Positions 1 to 6,425 of a stretch of 10,022 bases of DNA are shown here, one piece after another. The translations under genes were made by a program, and so were the position numbers. The notes beneath the pieces were generated by a model. That model made no database searches, was not told the DNA's origin, and worked only from the letters and a program-made list of their open reading frames with translations. This DNA is from an uncultured Clostridia bacterium (lineage in GTDB: Bacteria > Bacillota > Clostridia > Lachnospirales > Anaerotignaceae), in the NCBI GenBank assembly GCA_937901125.1, contig CALCGT010000045.1:1-10022 (forward strand), read 5' to 3'. The number at the start of each line of letters is the position of its first letter. The stretch's first letter is position 1.

Positions 1-3000
1 TAACAGTTGCTTCCGCACGAGTGATGTTTCTTTCGGGACCTACTGTGTTGTCAGGATAGCCCTGAACATACTGGAAGTGATCTTCTGTATTCAGTACTTC
101 CTCAACCTTGGAAGGTTTTTTAGGTCTGTCTTTGGAAGGAATACCGCCATGGCTTTCCTTCTCAACGATAACATCGTCATTGGAATCTGCATCAGTAATT
201 TTTTCATCATTGTCTAATTTACCTGTTACTGTAACATCGTTAAGCAGTTCGTCTCCATTCTTTGCTTTAGAAGAAACTTTTGCTCTGTAATACAGTGTTT
301 CTGTTTCGCCAGCTTCCAGTTCATCAATGATATAAGTTGTTTCATCTTTAGCATCTTCTTTTTCTTTGCCGTCTTCATCGCAGAAATAACCGTCAACGTA
401 TCCATCGTCAGGCATTTCTGTTACTGTAACTTCTTTCAGATCAAATGCACCAGTATTTGTTACAACGATTTTATAGATTACCCATTCGCTAGGTTCAGGT
501 TTTCTGTTCTTTTCTACAGATTTTTCGATTTCAATGCCTGTTACAGGAACAAGTACTTCATCCTCTGCATCTTCTACACCTTTAATATAAACTTTGTTGG
601 TGTAATCTGCAGGATTATAGTCTTCATGTGTGTCCACAACTTCTACAGTATAGAAAAATTCGATTTCCTCGCCGGGTTCCAGTTCAGGAATGAATACACA
701 AAGGCCATCTTCTGTTTCTACCAAATATGGTCCATCGGGAACGGAAGCATCAAATGCTAATGTTTCTGCAGGAACCTCTGCTACTTCATCCACTACAACT
801 TTTTCTGTGGGTTCGTCTGCCACAGGTTCGTCTACCTTAGGTTCGTCTGCTGCAGGTTCGTCTACCTTAGCTTCTTGTGCTGCAGGTTCATCTACCTTAG
901 ATTCTTCTGCTACAGGTTCATCTACCTTAGGTTCTTCTACCTTAGGTTCGTCTACCTTAGGTTCTTCTACCTTAGGTTCGTCTACCTTAGGTTCGTCTGC
1001 TACAGGTTCATTTACCACAGGTTCGTTACCATTATCCAAAACATCTTCAATAAAATCATGAAGCAGCATGATAGGTACCATCAGCCAGTCTCTATCTTCA
1101 TCCCAAGACCATGGATTATCTACAGGCTCTAAGCCATCACCGGGGTCTTCTACCAGAATCAAATCGTTCCATGTTCTACCACTAGTATTCTTAACAGTAA
1201 TTCTGAATGTTACTTCATCACCGAATCCATAAACATCTTTTTCTTCATCTACGATTTCCTTATAAATTTCAATACCTTTGATTTTGTCGTAGAAAAGATT
1301 CAGTACCAGGATATCGTCATTGCTTTCCAGTTTTACCAATGTGCCACTCATTTTGGAAATCTCAGAATTCAGACGATAACCTACGTAATCTTTTTCTGTT
1401 GCCGTTACTGTATCTCCGATCTTACCTGCAGACACTTCTGTTTCTGTAGGTTTTTCAGGATAATTACCATCTGCATCTGCTTTATAGTGGTTTACGATAT
1501 AACGTACCGTATCGCCAAGAACAATCGGTGTTGTCAGTCTTACCCACACACCTGTCAATGTTACATTCTTCGCAGGCATTGTAAATACACCCTCATTAAG
1601 TGTTGCATCTGTTGTTGTCCAGCCATCGAATCTGTAACCTGCTACTTCTGCTACTGTTGCTACGCTTACTGTTTCACCAATGTTGTAATCATTGGAATCT
1701 TTAGGCAATACTGCACCTTCAGGGATTGCTCCGCTCCAAGAGTATGTTACGTTGTATTCAGGATCGTAGTATACCTTCAGGATCACGATATCCTTTGCGC
1801 TTTCGATCTTTTTCAGTGTACCATTCATTGTGGACTTAGCTGCATTCACTTCGTAACCTTCGTATGTTTTAGGTGCTGCGGTTACTTCTGTGCCAATCTT
1901 GCCACCCAGTAATTCTTTCGCTGTAGGTTCGCTAGGATATACACCCTCTGCATCTGCTTTATAGTGTTCTACGATGTAGTTCACTGTATCACCAGGAAGG
2001 ATTGGTGTTGTGTTTCTTGTCCAGTAACCTGTCAGGGTAACAGTTGCTGCGGGCATTGTGAAATCACTCGCCTTACTGCCATCTACCGTATACCAGCCAT
2101 GGAATGTAAAATCTTTCAAACTAGGTTCAGACGCTACTGTTACAGACTCCCCTTGCTCATAAGAGTGTGTTGCAGGAGCATCCGGTGCTCCTTCTGGAAC
2201 TGTACCTGTATATTCGTATGTTACATCATATTTTTCGGGCGTAACATCTGTCTTTGTCCAAACGCCTGTCAGAGTTACATCTGCCGCAGGCATTGTCTGC
2301 TGACCTGTTACAACTGCGTTGTTCAGTTTCCAACCGGAGAATGTATATCTTGCGTTCACATTACCGTATTCATTTTTTACTTCCTTCACTGTACTGGATG
2401 TATATGTTCCGTCTACAGTGTAGAGGTCGTTAACATGATACGTAGCAGGGTCTGTGGGCAGAGTAATATCTGCGGGGGCATTACCTTCCCAGCTATAAGT
2501 CACCTTATAGTCATTTGCTGTCCACTGTGCATACAGAGTAATGTCTTCCCTTACAGGAGTTGTAGTAAATTCAAATTTACTTCCTCCTGTTTTTTCCGTA
2601 TACCACCCCTCAAACGTATAACCTTCTCTTACAGGAGCAGAGGGTTCTGCTACTGTTTTGTCGATTTCGACTGTCTGATCCTTAGGAGCAACTGCTGCAC
2701 CGCTATAGTTCAAATCGAATTTTACTGTAACAGTATTGATCTTCCATACCGCATACAGTGTCACATCGTTGTTAGGAGCAACCGCTGTATATATTCCATT
2801 GGGCTGAACATCTGCCTGTGTTGCATTTTCCTTTGTAGACCATCCAAGGAAAGTATATCCTTCCCGAGTAGGCGTAGCAGAGGAAATCTTAAATTCATGC
2901 ATTTGCTTTGATTCAAGATATGTTTTGCTTTCAGTCAATGGAACAGGCATATTGCTAACAGAATTATCTGTAACGTTTGCATTATACGTCAAAGAGAATT

Positions 3001-3508
3001 TTGTGGTTTGAAGTATAAATGAACCACTACCATCAAAACCCCCACCTTTGGAACCTTCCCATGCAATAATGACATTTCCAATTTCACCAACTAAATCTAA
3101 TAATTTAATGCCATTGAAACAAACTACGTCCCAATAATCACGCGCTTTTTCATTATTAGGTATCATTGTTTTTTCTGGATCAATGACTGTTAATCCATCA
3201 GTATAAGAATCTGCGCCACTAGTAGATTTATTTCCAATAGTCACCTGAGCAACGTGCTGATTTTGACCGCCATTTTTACAATCAAATGCAATATATGTAG
3301 AACCATCTTTTTCCCACATATATTTAGGAAATATATTACCATTCGTTGACGTACCCACAAGTTCGTATACTTTTGAATCTGCAGTATAACTACCAGAAGC
3401 ATATGTGGTCGTACCACCGCCTGGCTTTGCCGCCAGAGCAGTTGCCGGCATAAGCCCTATGGCCATCACCATAGTCATGAGCCATGCCAAAATTCTTCTT
3501 TTTCTCAT
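1..3508 (-). CDS. Large secreted surface protein with InlB/SHIRT-like, MucBP-like and DUF11-like repeats and a C-terminal SLH domain (3' end outside window)
   Basis: One frame stays open for 1169 codons to the left edge, so the C-terminus is missing. Residues 1-27 form a signal peptide (MRKKRR, hydrophobic core, cleavage after ALA). Residues 28-175 are an unrecognised domain. Two InlB B-repeat/Flg_new-like modules follow (GYTFLGW at 217 to LYAVW at 255; GYTFEGW at 296 to LYAQW at 329). Then come modules of the type VTYSWEG...TMPAADVTLTGVW, SHIRT-like, from about 332 to 500 and 583 to 655. Two MucBP-like domains (VNYIVEHYKADAEG, 509-582; VRYIVNHYKADADG, 665-741) bracket the latter. A DUF11-like domain starts at 743 and is interrupted by an acidic Pro-rich repeat (about 830-901); a second spans about 986-1100. 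From 1145 an SLH domain begins (FQYVQGYPDNT, ITRAEA). SLH domains bind secondary cell-wall polymers, so the protein should be non-covalently anchored, probably as an adhesin. Start choice: an upstream in-frame ATG at 3514 lies only 2 nt from the AAAGGGG ribosome site, whereas ATG 3508 has an 8 nt spacer. Confidence 0.9.
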   Translation of the reverse strand, partial: MRKRRILAWLMTMVMAIGLMPATALAAKPGGGTTTYASGSYTADSKVYELVGTSTNGNIFPKYMWEKDGSTYIAFDCKNGGQNQHVAQVTIGNKSTSGADSYTDGLTVIDPEKTMIPNNEKARDYWDVVCFNGIKLLDLVGEIGNVIIAWEGSKGGGFDGSGSFILQTTKFSLTYNANVTDNSVSNMPVPLTESKTYLESKQMHEFKISSATPTREGYTFLGWSTKENATQADVQPNGIYTAVAPNNDVTLYAVWKINTVTVKFDLNYSGAAVAPKDQTVEIDKTVAEPSAPVREGYTFEGWYTEKTGGSKFEFTTTPVREDITLYAQWTANDYKVTYSWEGNAPADITLPTDPATYHVNDLYTVDGTYTSSTVKEVKNEYGNVNARYTFSGWKLNNAVVTGQQTMPAADVTLTGVWTKTDVTPEKYDVTYEYTGTVPEGAPDAPATHSYEQGESVTVASEPSLKDFTFHGWYTVDGSKASDFTMPAATVTLTGYWTRNTTPILPGDTVNYIVEHYKADAEGVYPSEPTAKELLGGKIGTEVTAAPKTYEGYEVNAAKSTMNGTLKKIESAKDIVILKVYYDPEYNVTYSWSGAIPEGAVLPKDSNDYNIGETVSVATVAEVAGYRFDGWTTTDATLNEGVFTMPAKNVTLTGVWVRLTTPIVLGDTVRYIVNHYKADADGNYPEKPTETEVSAGKIGDTVTATEKDYVGYRLNSEISKMSGTLVKLESNDDILVLNLFYDKIKGIEIYKEIVDEEKDVYGFGDEVTFRITVKNTSGRTWNDLILVEDPGDGLEPVDNPWSWDEDRDWLMVPIMLLHDFIEDVLDNGNEPVVNEPVADEPKVDEPKVEEPKVDEPKVEEPKVDEPVAEESKVDEPAAQEAKVDEPAADEPKVDEPVADEPTEKVVVDEVAEVPAETLAFDASVPDGPYLVETEDGLCVFIPELEPGEEIEFFYTVEVVDTHEDYNPADYTNKVYIKGVEDAEDEVLVPVTGIEIEKSVEKNRKPEPSEWVIYKIVVTNTGAFDLKEVTVTEMPDDGYVDGYFCDEDGKEKEDAKDETTYIIDELEAGETETLYYRAKVSSKAKNGDELLNDVTVTGKLDNDEKITDADSNDDVIVEKESHGGIPSKDRPKKPSKVEEVLNTEDHFQYVQGYPDNTVGPERNITRAEATV
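810..1019 (-). repeat. Fourteen degenerate 15 bp tandem repeats encoding VDEPK/VEEPK-type units
   Basis: Plus-strand units follow the form GGTTCGTCTACCTTA, phase-locked at 15 bp for 14 units, with a decayed partial unit at 1020-1034. Read as protein they give VDEPK, VEEPK, VADEP and AAQEA variants. There is a secondary 30 bp period (VDEP-x-A-x-E-x-K). The most uniform block, 915-989, probably reflects the most recent duplications. The segment is acidic and proline-rich, as in wall-spanning or stalk regions. Being an in-frame multiple of 3, copy-number change would alter length without breaking the reading frame. Confidence 0.92.
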
Positions 3509-3516
3509 ACTCATTT

Positions 3517-3523
3517 CCCCTTT
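3517..3523 (-). promoter_or_regulatory. Ribosome binding site deciding the start of the SLH surface protein
   Basis: AAAGGGG on the minus strand lies 8 nt before ATG 3508 but only 2 nt before the alternative ATG 3514. The spacing favours the start at 3508 (MRKKRR). Confidence 0.75.
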
Positions 3524-3557
3524 CATTCATTTTTTTGAACTGACAAAGGACTTCTTA

Positions 3558-3590
3558 CTTGTTGGTAGATACATTGTATCTACCAACAAG
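3558..3590 (-). promoter_or_regulatory. Perfect 15 bp inverted repeat with 3 nt loop in the surface-protein leader
   Basis: Arms CTTGTTGGTAGATAC (3558-3572) and GTATCTACCAACAAG (3576-3590) are exact reverse complements around ATT. In the minus-strand transcript this would be a very stable stem-loop about 50 nt upstream of the start codon. No T-run follows on either strand, so it is not a standard intrinsic terminator. It could be an mRNA-stabilising structure, a regulatory hairpin or a DNA operator; the sequence cannot decide among these. Confidence 0.85.
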
Positions 3591-3605
3591 GGGGTACCCC
3601 CTTGT
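3586..3605 (-). promoter_or_regulatory. Perfect 20 bp palindrome sharing 5 bases with the adjacent hairpin
   Basis: ACAAGGGGGTACCCCCTTGT is fully self-complementary with a GTAC centre. Its ACAAG (3586-3590, plus strand) is also the end of the right arm of the neighbouring inverted repeat, so the two outer stems compete for the same 5 bases in RNA. It lies between the predicted transcription start (about 3663) and the start codon at 3508. The shape suits either a dimeric DNA-binding protein or a second leader hairpin. Confidence 0.8.
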
Positions 3606-3669
3606 CTTGCTCAAATTGTCTTTCATCTATGAAATACTTGCAGGCATAGTACTTCATATTGATTTTCTT

Positions 3670-3678
3670 ATTATATCA
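3670..3678 (-). promoter_or_regulatory. Extended -10 promoter of the SLH surface protein
   Basis: The minus strand reads TGATATAAT, a perfect TATAAT with the TGn extension. No good -35 is visible at 16-18 bp, which is tolerated for extended -10 promoters. The predicted transcription start near 3663 gives a leader of about 155 nt containing both palindromes. Confidence 0.6.
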
Positions 3679-3961
3679 CATTTTCATATGAATTTGTTCC
3701 TTTTTTTTCACAAATCATCTATGCTTTTTACATTTTTATCGGGAATTGATTAATTTTTTACTGCATTTTATACAATCGAATCCCCCTCCAACTCCCCTCC
3801 TTGCATTTATTTTGCATTTCTTTTGGCATTGCCTCTGCCATGGTTGATCGCTAACCTGTTCTTTTCAAATCAAACTTCTACCTTCATTCCTCCTCTCAAA
3901 GCCCTTTCTTTCACAATTTGCCATCCTTCATTCTATCTTTTCAGGCTGGCAAAAACAGGCG
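3679..3961. other. Intergenic region with no gene; weak inverted repeat after the regulator
   Basis: No plausible coding sequence is seen on either strand. The DNA is AT- and pyrimidine-rich on the plus strand. TTTGCCATCC and GGCTGGCAAA (about 3917-3953) form a 10 bp stem with one mismatch just downstream of the regulator gene. It lacks a T-run on the minus strand, so it is only a possible terminator or processing site. A short palindrome CGTCATTTGACG (3960-3971) overlaps the end of the regulator gene. The rest is unremarkable. Confidence 0.5.
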
Positions 3962-4612
3962 TCATTTGACGGTATTTCTTTCATCCTTTTCCACCACAAT
4001 CATGCCGCAATAAGCTGTCATAGCCGCCAGCTCTGTACGAGAATGGAGGGCTGTTTTTTCCAGCAATATCTTTACATGATCTCGCACAGTGTAATAAGAC
4101 ATCCCCAACCCCTTGGAGATCTCCTTATTCGTATACCCCTTAGTCACTTCCCGCAGGATGCGCAGTTCTTTATCAGAAAACTGGTCGCTGCACATTTGTC
4201 CCACTTTCGCAGGCAGCCTCTGTTTTGGCCAGATGCTTTCCCCTTCCATTGTGCGATCCATCACAGAAAGAATCGATTCTCCTGTACTTTCGGTATACCA
4301 AAAGCCGTCCGCACCGCATTGCTTTGCCCGCTGCGGATATGTATGCTCCGGCACAGGGGTCAAAACCACGATGCGGATATAGGGATGCTGCTTCTTGCAA
4401 TCTTCTGCCGCCGCAAAATTTGTATTCCCCTGTTTATCGGCTGCTTCCATCAGAATCAGGTCTATTTTTGTGTGATCGCAGTATTTTTTCGCATTTGCCA
4501 TATCCCCTTCTGTTCCGATCAGGATATAACGGCTGGAATTGTGGATCACACCTTCAAAATATGCCCTTTGAATCACCCGATCCTCTACCAATAAGACTCT
4601 GTATTTTTGCAT
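3962..4612 (-). CDS. NarL/FixJ-type transcriptional regulator with an atypical (pseudo-)receiver domain
   Basis: This is a 216-residue cytoplasmic DNA-binding protein of normal length for the NarL/FixJ family. Residues 1-120 have the receiver fold pattern: acidic pair E10-D11 (VLLVED), a DLILM strand, the conserved Thr at 85 (VVLTPVP) and GADGF. The phospho-acceptor position after DLILM is Glu56 instead of Asp, and the conserved Lys of the GADGYLLK-type motif is Thr107 (GFWYTE). Normal Asp phosphorylation therefore looks impossible, and Glu may mimic the phosphorylated state. Residues about 145-196 form the LuxR-type HTH (FSDKELRILREVTKGYTNKE, recognition helix near YYTVRDHVKILLEK). No histidine kinase gene is adjacent. 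An ATG two codons upstream (4618) sits only 1-2 nt from the AAAGGAGGG ribosome site (4619-4627), while ATG 4612 has a 7 nt spacer from AGGAGG, so it is preferred. The target genes are unknown; the downstream surface protein is an obvious candidate by position only. Confidence 0.88.
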   Translation of the reverse strand: MQKYRVLLVEDRVIQRAYFEGVIHNSSRYILIGTEGDMANAKKYCDHTKIDLILMEAADKQGNTNFAAAEDCKKQHPYIRIVVLTPVPEHTYPQRAKQCGADGFWYTESTGESILSVMDRTMEGESIWPKQRLPAKVGQMCSDQFSDKELRILREVTKGYTNKEISKGLGMSYYTVRDHVKILLEKTALHSRTELAAMTAYCGMIVVEKDERNTVK

Positions 4613-4655
4613 CCACATCCCTCCTTTCCGCTCATCCTATATATAACATTCAATT

Positions 4656-4717
4656 TATATAAATAAAATAACCCCATTCAGTATTTTCAAAGGATTTTCT
4701 GTAAAATACTCAATGGG
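4656..4717 (-). terminator. Long imperfect hairpin followed by a T-rich tract downstream of the membrane regulator
   Basis: CCCATTCAGTATTTT (4673-4687) and AAAATACTCAATGGG (4703-4717) pair over 15 bp with one mismatch around a 15 nt loop. Reading leftward, the stem is followed by GGTTATTTTATTTATAT. This fits a weak intrinsic terminator or attenuator between the sensor gene and the receiver-like regulator. The stem is A/T-rich, and I see no convincing -35/-10 for the following gene, so read-through could be how that gene is expressed. A binding-site function is the alternative. Confidence 0.5.
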
Positions 4718-4808
4718 ATTAGGCTACTATGCATAATTCATTTTTTGTTTTTTATGCAAAATTACTATTTTGGCAAAGTGTAGATCTGTATACTGTATCC
4801 CACTTGCG

Positions 4809-6413
4809 TCATTTTGTCAGCTCGTCTAACCGACCGCACCGACGGAATAAGTCGATATACAGCATCAATTCATCGCGGGAATTGACCCCTAATTTCTGAT
4901 AAATATTCGCGTTATGCTTTCTTACTGTATGGATACTGATGAAGGCCAGCTCTGCCACCTCCGCAATCTCATGCCCATCGATATAGTATTGCAGGATACG
5001 GCGTTCCGTTGCCGTTAATATGCCCACTTTTTCCGCAAAAGTATCGAACAGTTCTGCCACATCTGGCGGCAGTGCGTCCTCGGCAAAAGACTGGTTTTGC
5101 AATTTTTCCTGAATAAAATCCAACAGCGCATCGATTTCCAAAATACCACAACGATGATCCACCAGATCCTCTTCCCTGCGAACGGCTGCAAGACTTTCCT
5201 CGATCGGGCGCGCAAACCTGCCCGACAGCCAGAATGACAATGCGGTCATCGCAAGAAGAAACACCAGAAAACCTACGATCCAGTGGATGCGGTTTCCATT
5301 GGCGATAGCAGTATAGCTGCCGCTGGACACAAGGGTTGCCACCACCATTTTTTGTCCGTCTGCAGTTTCCATATCCACTTCATAATGCACACCAAGATAT
5401 GTACCGCTTTCCCCAATATATTTATTGAAGCGCTTGCCTTCCTTGATCTCCAGCACCTCAGTATCATTCAGATATGTACCATACAGAGAGCCATGCATGC
5501 CGTCCTTCATCTGCAGTTTACCATCGCTGATCGGTGCAACCACTGTGACCATGCTGCCGAATTTGCTCTGGAACGCAGGATAAGATAATCTGAAATAAAG
5601 ATCGCTCAATTCCATCCCACAAACACCACGGATCTCTCCAGTGCTGCTTCGAACAGGCACAGAAAGCAGAATAACATCCTCCCATGTATCTAAAAGGGGA
5701 ACACGGCCTGTCCAACAGGCATTGGATTCCCTGCCCTCACCTGTGTTTTGTATCAAATCATCATAACCCGGGATCTTGGAAACATCGAACTCCAGATTCC
5801 AACGGTTATGCATTTGCAACTGCCATTCTCTGGCTACATCTGGAATACCTCTAAAAAACACCACATCCTGATTGACATTATTTTTCACGCTCAGATTTGC
5901 AAAACGCAGATACAAGCCTGTACGGGAAGTTTCCGCAATGGGAGAGGCTGTATTTGTGGTTGCATTCAAAATCACATAGGCGCCGCTGCATGGGCTGACT
6001 TCCAGCATCAAATTGACAGGACCATATAACGATCGCTGCAGAGACAGCAACCGGTCCGGTCTGTCGTTTAATAAAGAGATGGGAGCCGTGTAAAGCATAT
6101 CATCAATCACATAATTGACCTGCTCGGCAAAGGCAATACTTCTTGTCTTCATTGTATCCACCTGTTCTGTAATGGCTGTCACCGTATTTTTATTTTCAAG
6201 AGATAATACCTGATATAATTCTTCTTCGGAATCAGAAAACACACCAACAACGCTAAATAGTACAAACACTGCGGCGAACACACACAACAGCATGCTAATC
6301 CAAAATAAGATCAATTTTCGCTTCAGTTTGAAGCTTCCCTGCCGCGCTGCTGCCATCCATTCCAATATCTCTCTGCATTTTCTCTTCAATTTAACATTCA
6401 CCTGCCTTTCCAT
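4809..6413 (-). CDS. Membrane-bound one-component regulator: extracellular Cache-like sensor plus C-terminal LuxR-type HTH
   Basis: The protein has 534 residues. A basic N-terminus is followed by TM1 (about 34-59, LILFWISMLLCVFAAVFVLF). A roughly 315-residue extracytoplasmic domain (60-375) comes next, whose length and placement between two TMs resemble double-Cache sensors; this is by architecture, not by a diagnostic motif. TM2 (about 376-397) and a cytoplasmic linker follow. The LuxR-type HTH is at about 465-522 (LTATERRILQYYIDG, AELAFISIHTVRKHNANIYQ, LGVNSRDEL). No kinase, HAMP or receiver domain is seen, so the signal would pass directly from the outside domain to DNA binding at the membrane. 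The gene begins 12 bp after the solute-binding lipoprotein stop, which argues for one mRNA and functional pairing. ATG 6413 lacks a clear ribosome site. A TTG at codon 9, 8 nt after AGGTGA, is an alternative start, and translational coupling is another explanation. Confidence 0.85.
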   Translation of the reverse strand: MERQVNVKLKRKCREILEWMAAARQGSFKLKRKLILFWISMLLCVFAAVFVLFSVVGVFSDSEEELYQVLSLENKNTVTAITEQVDTMKTRSIAFAEQVNYVIDDMLYTAPISLLNDRPDRLLSLQRSLYGPVNLMLEVSPCSGAYVILNATTNTASPIAETSRTGLYLRFANLSVKNNVNQDVVFFRGIPDVAREWQLQMHNRWNLEFDVSKIPGYDDLIQNTGEGRESNACWTGRVPLLDTWEDVILLSVPVRSSTGEIRGVCGMELSDLYFRLSYPAFQSKFGSMVTVVAPISDGKLQMKDGMHGSLYGTYLNDTEVLEIKEGKRFNKYIGESGTYLGVHYEVDMETADGQKMVVATLVSSGSYTAIANGNRIHWIVGFLVFLLAMTALSFWLSGRFARPIEESLAAVRREEDLVDHRCGILEIDALLDFIQEKLQNQSFAEDALPPDVAELFDTFAEKVGILTATERRILQYYIDGHEIAEVAELAFISIHTVRKHNANIYQKLGVNSRDELMLYIDLFRRCGRLDELTK

Positions 6414-6425
6414 TCAGAATATGAC

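Noticed and set aside
810..1019. Tandem repeats as a CRISPR array
   Set aside because: Units are 15 bp, directly adjacent, degenerate and in coding frame; there are no spacers.
690..1061. Plus-strand open frame rich in Ser/Thr/Gly repeats
   Set aside because: It is the antisense shadow of the 15 bp repeat array; the minus-strand frame is open throughout and has domain homology.
1487..2911. Two long Cys-rich plus-strand frames
   Set aside because: They lie antisense to the InlB/MucBP-like repeats; the unusual Cys and aromatic content is typical of a reversed Thr/Val/Tyr-rich gene.
3558..3605. Leader hairpins as a known riboswitch or T-box
   Set aside because: I see no T-box GGTGGNACCGCG-type motif or aptamer core I recognise; simple perfect palindromes do not match these classes.
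4043..4662. Several plus-strand frames over the regulator
   Set aside because: They are antisense to a gene with clear receiver-like and LuxR HTH domains, and have no supporting ribosome site or family resemblance.
4730..4758. TGCATAA/TTATGCA inverted repeat as a terminator
   Set aside because: It has only 7 A/T-rich pairs with a 15 nt loop and no proper T-run on the minus strand.
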